Source: Tepidiphilus sp.
GTDB lineage: Bacteria; Pseudomonadota; Gammaproteobacteria; Burkholderiales; Rhodocyclaceae
NCBI GenBank assembly: GCA_028684345.1
Contig: JAQUGB010000049.1
Span: 1-10,284 of the forward strand
Reading direction: 5' to 3'
DNA: 10,284 nt
The translations under genes and the position numbers were made by a program. A model generated the notes under the pieces. That model had not been told where the DNA came from and did no database searches. It saw only the letters and a list, made by a program, of their open reading frames with translations. How positions within the stretch are numbered: position 1 is the stretch's first letter; the number at the start of each line of letters is the position of its first letter. Shown here piece by piece: positions 6,945-10,284 of this stretch.

Positions 6945-7679
6945 ATGGCTGGCCATTCCAAATGGGCAAACATCCGTTTCCGCAAAGAACGGCAGGATGC
7001 CAAGCGCGGCAAGATCTTCACCCGGCTCATCCGCGAGATCACCGTGGCCGCCCGCAACGGCGGGGGCGACCCGAACTTCAACCCCCGGCTGCGCGCCGCC
7101 ATCGACAAAGCCAAAGAACACAACATGCCCTCCGAGAACATCGAACGGGCCATCAAGCGCGGCACCGGTGAGCTCGAGGGGGTGAGCTACGAAGAGATCC
7201 GCTACGAAGGCTACGGCCCGGGCGGCGCGGCGGTGCTCGTCGACTGCATCACCGACAACCGCACGCGCACCGTGGCCGAAGTGCGCCACGCCTTCAGCAA
7301 GCACGGCGGCAACCTCGGCACCGAAGGCTGTGTCGCTTTCCAGTTCAAGCACTGCGGCCAGATGATCTTCGCCCCCGGCACGAACGAAGAGGCGCTCCTC
7401 GAAGCGGCGCTCGAAGCCGGGGCCGAAGACGTGATCCCCAACGAAGACGGCTCGTTCGAGGTCATCACCCCGCCGTTCGAGCTCGAGCGCATCCGCGCGG
7501 CGCTGGAAGCGGCCGGTTTCACCCCGGAAGTGGCCGAAGCGGTGTGGAAGCCGCTCAACGAGATCGAACTCACGGGCGAGGACGCCGCCAAGATGCGCAA
7601 GCTCCTCGACGCCCTCGAATCGCTCGACGACGTGCAGGCGGTCTACACTTCGGCCGTCTTCGACGAAGAGGAACCATGA
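6945..7679 (+). CDS. yebC: YebC/TACO1 family protein (PmpR-like)
   Basis: This 244-residue protein has the usual family length. It opens with the family signature MAGHSKWANIRFRKERQDAK and continues with GKIFTRLIREITVAAR, the NMPSENIERAIKRG segment (about 65-80) and YEGYGPGGAAVLVDC. It is an essentially complete three-domain YebC. Family members are cytoplasmic. Some were described as DNA-binding transcriptional regulators, and relatives of mitochondrial TACO1 act in translation at difficult peptide stretches, so the exact role here is open. It is the first gene of a plus-strand set, and its stop overlaps the ruvC start as ATGA. The yebC-ruvC pairing is common in proteobacteria. The wording of the FKHCGQMIFAPGTNEEAL region resembles betaproteobacterial versions. 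Confidence 0.95.
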   Translation: MAGHSKWANIRFRKERQDAKRGKIFTRLIREITVAARNGGGDPNFNPRLRAAIDKAKEHNMPSENIERAIKRGTGELEGVSYEEIRYEGYGPGGAAVLVDCITDNRTRTVAEVRHAFSKHGGNLGTEGCVAFQFKHCGQMIFAPGTNEEALLEAALEAGAEDVIPNEDGSFEVITPPFELERIRAALEAAGFTPEVAEAVWKPLNEIELTGEDAAKMRKLLDALESLDDVQAVYTSAVFDEEEP

Positions 7680-8218
7680 CGGCGGTGCGCATCCTCGGCC
7701 TCGACCCGGGGCTGCGCATCACGGGGTTCGGTGTCATCGAGCGGCACGGCGCCCGGCTCGCCTACGTCGCCAGCGGCTGCATCCGCAGCGGCGAAGGCAC
7801 GCTGCCCGAGCGGCTCGCCACGCTCTTTCGCGGCGTGGAGGAACTCATCGCCGCCTACCGGCCGGCCGAGACCGCCGTCGAAAAAGTCTTCGTCAACCTC
7901 AACCCCCAATCGACCCTGCTTCTGGGGCAGGCGCGCGGCGCCGTGCTCTGCGCCGCGATCCTTGGCGCCACGGCCGTGCATGAATACACGGCGCTGCAGG
8001 TGAAACAGGCCGTGGTCGGCTACGGCAAGGCCGACAAAGTCCAGGTGCAGGAGATGGTGACGCGCCTGCTCGGCCTCGATGCTGCCCCGGGGCCGGACGC
8101 GGCCGATGCGCTCGCCTGCGCCATCTGCCACGCCCACCAGAGCACCCACCCTTACGCCGCCCAGGCCGTGCGGCGCCGCGGCGGGCGGCTGCTCGTCCCC
8201 CCGCCCTCGCGCCGATGA
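7676..8218 (+). CDS. ruvC: Crossover junction endodeoxyribonuclease RuvC
   Basis: This 180-residue Holliday-junction resolvase cuts four-way DNA junctions symmetrically with metal ions during recombinational repair, normally with the RuvAB branch-migration motor. Seen: the N-terminal GLDPGLRITGFG with D10; AVEKVFVNLNPQS with E69; and PGPDAADALACAICHAH with D141 and D144. These are the four catalytic acids, each at a constant +3 offset from E. coli D7, E66, D138 and D141. K110 and K121 match E. coli K107 and K118. The start overlaps the yebC stop (ATGA) and is preceded by AGAGGA. The stop overlaps the next start in the same way. ruvA and ruvB do not follow, so they must lie elsewhere. The C-terminal tail is Arg/Pro-rich. 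Confidence 0.97.
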   Translation: MTAVRILGLDPGLRITGFGVIERHGARLAYVASGCIRSGEGTLPERLATLFRGVEELIAAYRPAETAVEKVFVNLNPQSTLLLGQARGAVLCAAILGATAVHEYTALQVKQAVVGYGKADKVQVQEMVTRLLGLDAAPGPDAADALACAICHAHQSTHPYAAQAVRRRGGRLLVPPPSRR

Positions 8219-9981
8219 CTCCGATCGCGCTCTGGCCGGCCTGGGCGCGCAAGCTGCCGCGCCTCCTGCTGCTGGGGCTGCTCGGCTGGTGGCTCATGAG
8301 CAGCGCCACCGCGAACGAGATCGCCGCCGGCCTGGCGCTCTTCCTGCTGGGTATGCGCTCGCTCGAAGACGGGGTGAAATCGCTCGCTGGCAGTACGCTG
8401 GAATCCCTCGTGCGTGCAAGCACCCGCAGCACCGTCGGCGGTCTCATTTTCGGCTTCTTCGCCACCTTCGCAACCCAATCCAGTAGCATCGTCTCGCTCT
8501 TGACGATGTCCTTCGTCTCCGCCAGGATGGTTTCCCTCGGGGGCGGGCTGTCGACGATCCTGGGCGCCAACCTCGGCACCACCACCGGCACCTGGATCTT
8601 CGCCACGCTGGGTGCCTCGCTCAATCTGGCGAAATACGCCCTGCCGTTCATCTCGCTCGGCATGGTGCTGCGCTTTTCGCGTGAACGCGCCTTCGCAGCA
8701 ACGGGACACGTCCTGATCGGCCTAGGGCTGATCCTGTTCGGCATCCATTACCTGAAGATCGGTTTCGAGCTCTTCCAGAGCCAGTTCGATCTCGGTGCTT
8801 ACGCCCTGCCGGGTTATCGGGGATTACTGGCCTACACTGCGGTCGGCGCCCTCGTCACGCTCGTGATGCAATCGAGCCATGCGACCATGTTGCTCACCGT
8901 GGCGGCGCTCGCCTCCGGGCAGATCGGGCTCGACAATGCGCTCGCCATCGCCATCGGGGCCAATGTCGGCTCCACCGCCACGGCGCTGCTCGGTGCCATC
9001 GGCGCCGACGTCGAGGCCAAGCGTCTCGCCCTCGGCCACCTCTTCTTCAACCTTTTCACCGCCTTGCTCGCCCTGACCGCCTTTCCGCTCTTTCGCGCCG
9101 GCACGCTGCTCGGCACGAGGCTGCTCGGCCTGCCGGAGGACGATCCGCTACTCCAGCTCGCCTTCTTCCACACCTTCTTCAATTTCGTAGGCGTGTGCCT
9201 CGTGTTGCCGAATCTGTCGCGATTCCTGCAGTGGCTCCAAACCCTCTTGCCCGATACCACCCAAACGCTCACCGCGCCGAAATACCTCTCGCCGACCCAG
9301 CTCAAGACGCCCGAGATCGCGCTCGAATCGCTGCGCAAGGAGACCTGGCGCCTATTCGACCGGGCAATCGACATCATCGCCTTGGTGATGCAGGTCGACC
9401 CCAAAGCGATGCGCGCCGGGGAAAACCCTCATGAGCTCGACCGCCCCCCAAGCCGGGTCCATACGATAGACATCGACGGCCTGTACCGCTCGCGGATCAA
9501 GCCTCTTTCCGGGCTCATCGTCGACTTCGCCGCCCGTATCGAAGCCGGCCCTGAAGTCGCCGCCAAACTGCAGAAGATCCTTCAGGCCAGCGCCGCGATC
9601 CAGGAAGCGGTGAAAGACACCAAGCACCTGCAGAAAAACCTCGTACGGTGTTTGACGCACCCCAATCCGATCGTCCGCCGGCAGTACTTGCGCTACCGCC
9701 GCCATCTGGTCGAAACGCTCTATGCCATAGACAATCTGCCGCGCGAGCAGGGCAGCGACGGCAGTGCGGCCGAACTCGCGCTGGTCACCCACACCGCCCT
9801 GGCGCAGCTCGATCCCCTGGCAAACGGCTTGCTGGAGGAATGGCTCAAGAACGGGGAGATTCCGCCGGAAGAGGCCACCTCGATGATGAACGACACGGCC
9901 TACGTGCGCCGCATCACCGAGAACCTGCTCGCCGCCGCGCGGCTGCTGGGAGAGGCGGCCCAAACATCACACACCGCCTGA
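8215..9981 (+). CDS. Na+/phosphate cotransporter family protein with PhoU-like C-terminal domain
   Basis: This 588-residue inner-membrane protein of the NptA/YjbB type is expected to move phosphate coupled to sodium. In this family the direction, import or export, varies. Seen: a hydrophobic N-terminal segment (about 15-32, possibly a first membrane helix or signal) and two inverted Na/Pi-cotransporter repeats. The first has TQSSS (87-91) and GANLGTT (117-123); the second has MQSSH (218-222) and GANVGST (248-254). Membrane segments continue to about 335. A soluble, helical, charged region (about 365-585) resembles PhoU, which links phosphate transport to signalling. The start overlaps the ruvC stop as ATGA and has no Shine-Dalgarno, so translation probably depends on ribosomes finishing ruvC. 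It ends 8 nt from the convergent rapZ. Confidence 0.88.
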   Translation: MTPIALWPAWARKLPRLLLLGLLGWWLMSSATANEIAAGLALFLLGMRSLEDGVKSLAGSTLESLVRASTRSTVGGLIFGFFATFATQSSSIVSLLTMSFVSARMVSLGGGLSTILGANLGTTTGTWIFATLGASLNLAKYALPFISLGMVLRFSRERAFAATGHVLIGLGLILFGIHYLKIGFELFQSQFDLGAYALPGYRGLLAYTAVGALVTLVMQSSHATMLLTVAALASGQIGLDNALAIAIGANVGSTATALLGAIGADVEAKRLALGHLFFNLFTALLALTAFPLFRAGTLLGTRLLGLPEDDPLLQLAFFHTFFNFVGVCLVLPNLSRFLQWLQTLLPDTTQTLTAPKYLSPTQLKTPEIALESLRKETWRLFDRAIDIIALVMQVDPKAMRAGENPHELDRPPSRVHTIDIDGLYRSRIKPLSGLIVDFAARIEAGPEVAAKLQKILQASAAIQEAVKDTKHLQKNLVRCLTHPNPIVRRQYLRYRRHLVETLYAIDNLPREQGSDGSAAELALVTHTALAQLDPLANGLLEEWLKNGEIPPEEATSMMNDTAYVRRITENLLAAARLLGEAAQTSHTA

Positions 9982-9989
9982 GCGGCCAT

Positions 9990-10284
9990 TCAAGCGGACA
10001 TCACCCCGGGACAGTCGCGGTGGCGCACCACCACGCGCCCGCGCGCCGCGAACGCCCGCCCCAGGCGCTCGACCAGATAGACCGAGCGATGCTGCCCGCC
10101 GGTGCAGCCCACCGCCACCGTGAGATAGGCGCGATGCTCACGCTCGTAGCACGGCAGCCAGCGATCGAGAAAACCGGCGATCTCGGCAAACATCGCCTCC
10201 ACCTCGGGAATGGCCTCCAGCCAGCGCACCACCGGCTCGTCACGCCCGGTGAGCGGCCGCAGCGCCTTGTCGTAGTAAGGATTG
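9990..10284 (-). CDS. rapZ: RapZ/YvcJ family nucleotide-binding adapter protein (partial, C-terminal 97 residues)
   Basis: Only the C-terminal end is present; the gene enters from the right edge. The visible part starts NPYYDKALRPLTGRDEPV and contains YLTVAVGCTGGQHRSVYLVE, both hallmarks of the RapZ C-terminal domain (E. coli has CTGGKHRS). The N-terminal P-loop ATPase domain lies outside the window. In enterobacteria RapZ binds the small RNAs GlmY and GlmZ and guides RNase E to control glmS. Outside that group the role is less clear, and nucleotide binding is the conserved feature. The tail ends RHRDCPGVMSA and lacks the basic KRK-type end of E. coli RapZ, so an identical RNA-binding role should not be assumed. 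It is convergent with the phosphate transporter gene. Confidence 0.95.
   Translation of the reverse strand, partial: NPYYDKALRPLTGRDEPVVRWLEAIPEVEAMFAEIAGFLDRWLPCYEREHRAYLTVAVGCTGGQHRSVYLVERLGRAFAARGRVVVRHRDCPGVMSA

Noticed and set aside
9974..9985. CCGC-CTGA-GCGG hairpin across the transporter stop codon as an intrinsic terminator.
   Set aside because: The stem is only 4 bp and no T-run follows on either strand, so it does not meet the usual criteria.

Overview
The window is a compact, GC-rich stretch of bacterial chromosome with eight genes, two of them cut by the window edges, and almost no non-coding DNA. Protein signatures point to a betaproteobacterium. The strongest are the YebC and RuvC sequences (for example EYTALQVKQAVVGYGKAD in RuvC), the yebC-ruvC gene pair and the presence of rapZ. 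I cannot place the genus. I see no tRNA, rRNA, CRISPR array, insertion sequence, integrase or other sign of a mobile island.

Left block, minus strand, read from 6861 down to 1: a large SWIM/SNF2-type ATPase, the copper chaperone gene copZ, the Cu(I)-exporting P-type ATPase gene copA, and a polysaccharide pyruvyl transferase family gene that runs off the left edge. The four are packed like an operon, with an 18-nt gap, a 20-nt overlap and a 4-nt ATGA overlap in turn. CopZ would deliver Cu(I) to CopA, which exports it across the inner membrane. The outer two genes have no obvious copper role, and no copper-responsive operator is visible before copZ.

Centre: the 83-nt gap 6862-6944 is a divergent promoter region. 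A minus-strand promoter (TTGAGT, 17 nt, TATACT) drives the SNF2 gene. A perfect TATAAT on the plus strand, facing yebC, occupies nearly the same bases. This shared, near-symmetric -10 element is the most distinctive regulatory detail here.

Right block, plus strand: yebC, ruvC (Holliday-junction resolvase) and a Na+/phosphate cotransporter family gene with a PhoU-like tail, linked by two successive 4-nt ATGA overlaps and therefore probably translationally coupled. ruvA and ruvB do not follow ruvC as they often do; the phosphate transporter takes their place. The end of rapZ (nucleotide-binding adapter family) enters from the right on the minus strand and stops 8 nt from the transporter stop codon, so the two are convergent with no clear terminator between them.

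Overall the region is mostly conserved housekeeping genes plus a copper-efflux pair. I do not see a convincing undescribed system. The points worth a second look are the shared -10 element, the SNF2 gene heading a copper operon, and the pyruvyl transferase family gene coupled to copA.
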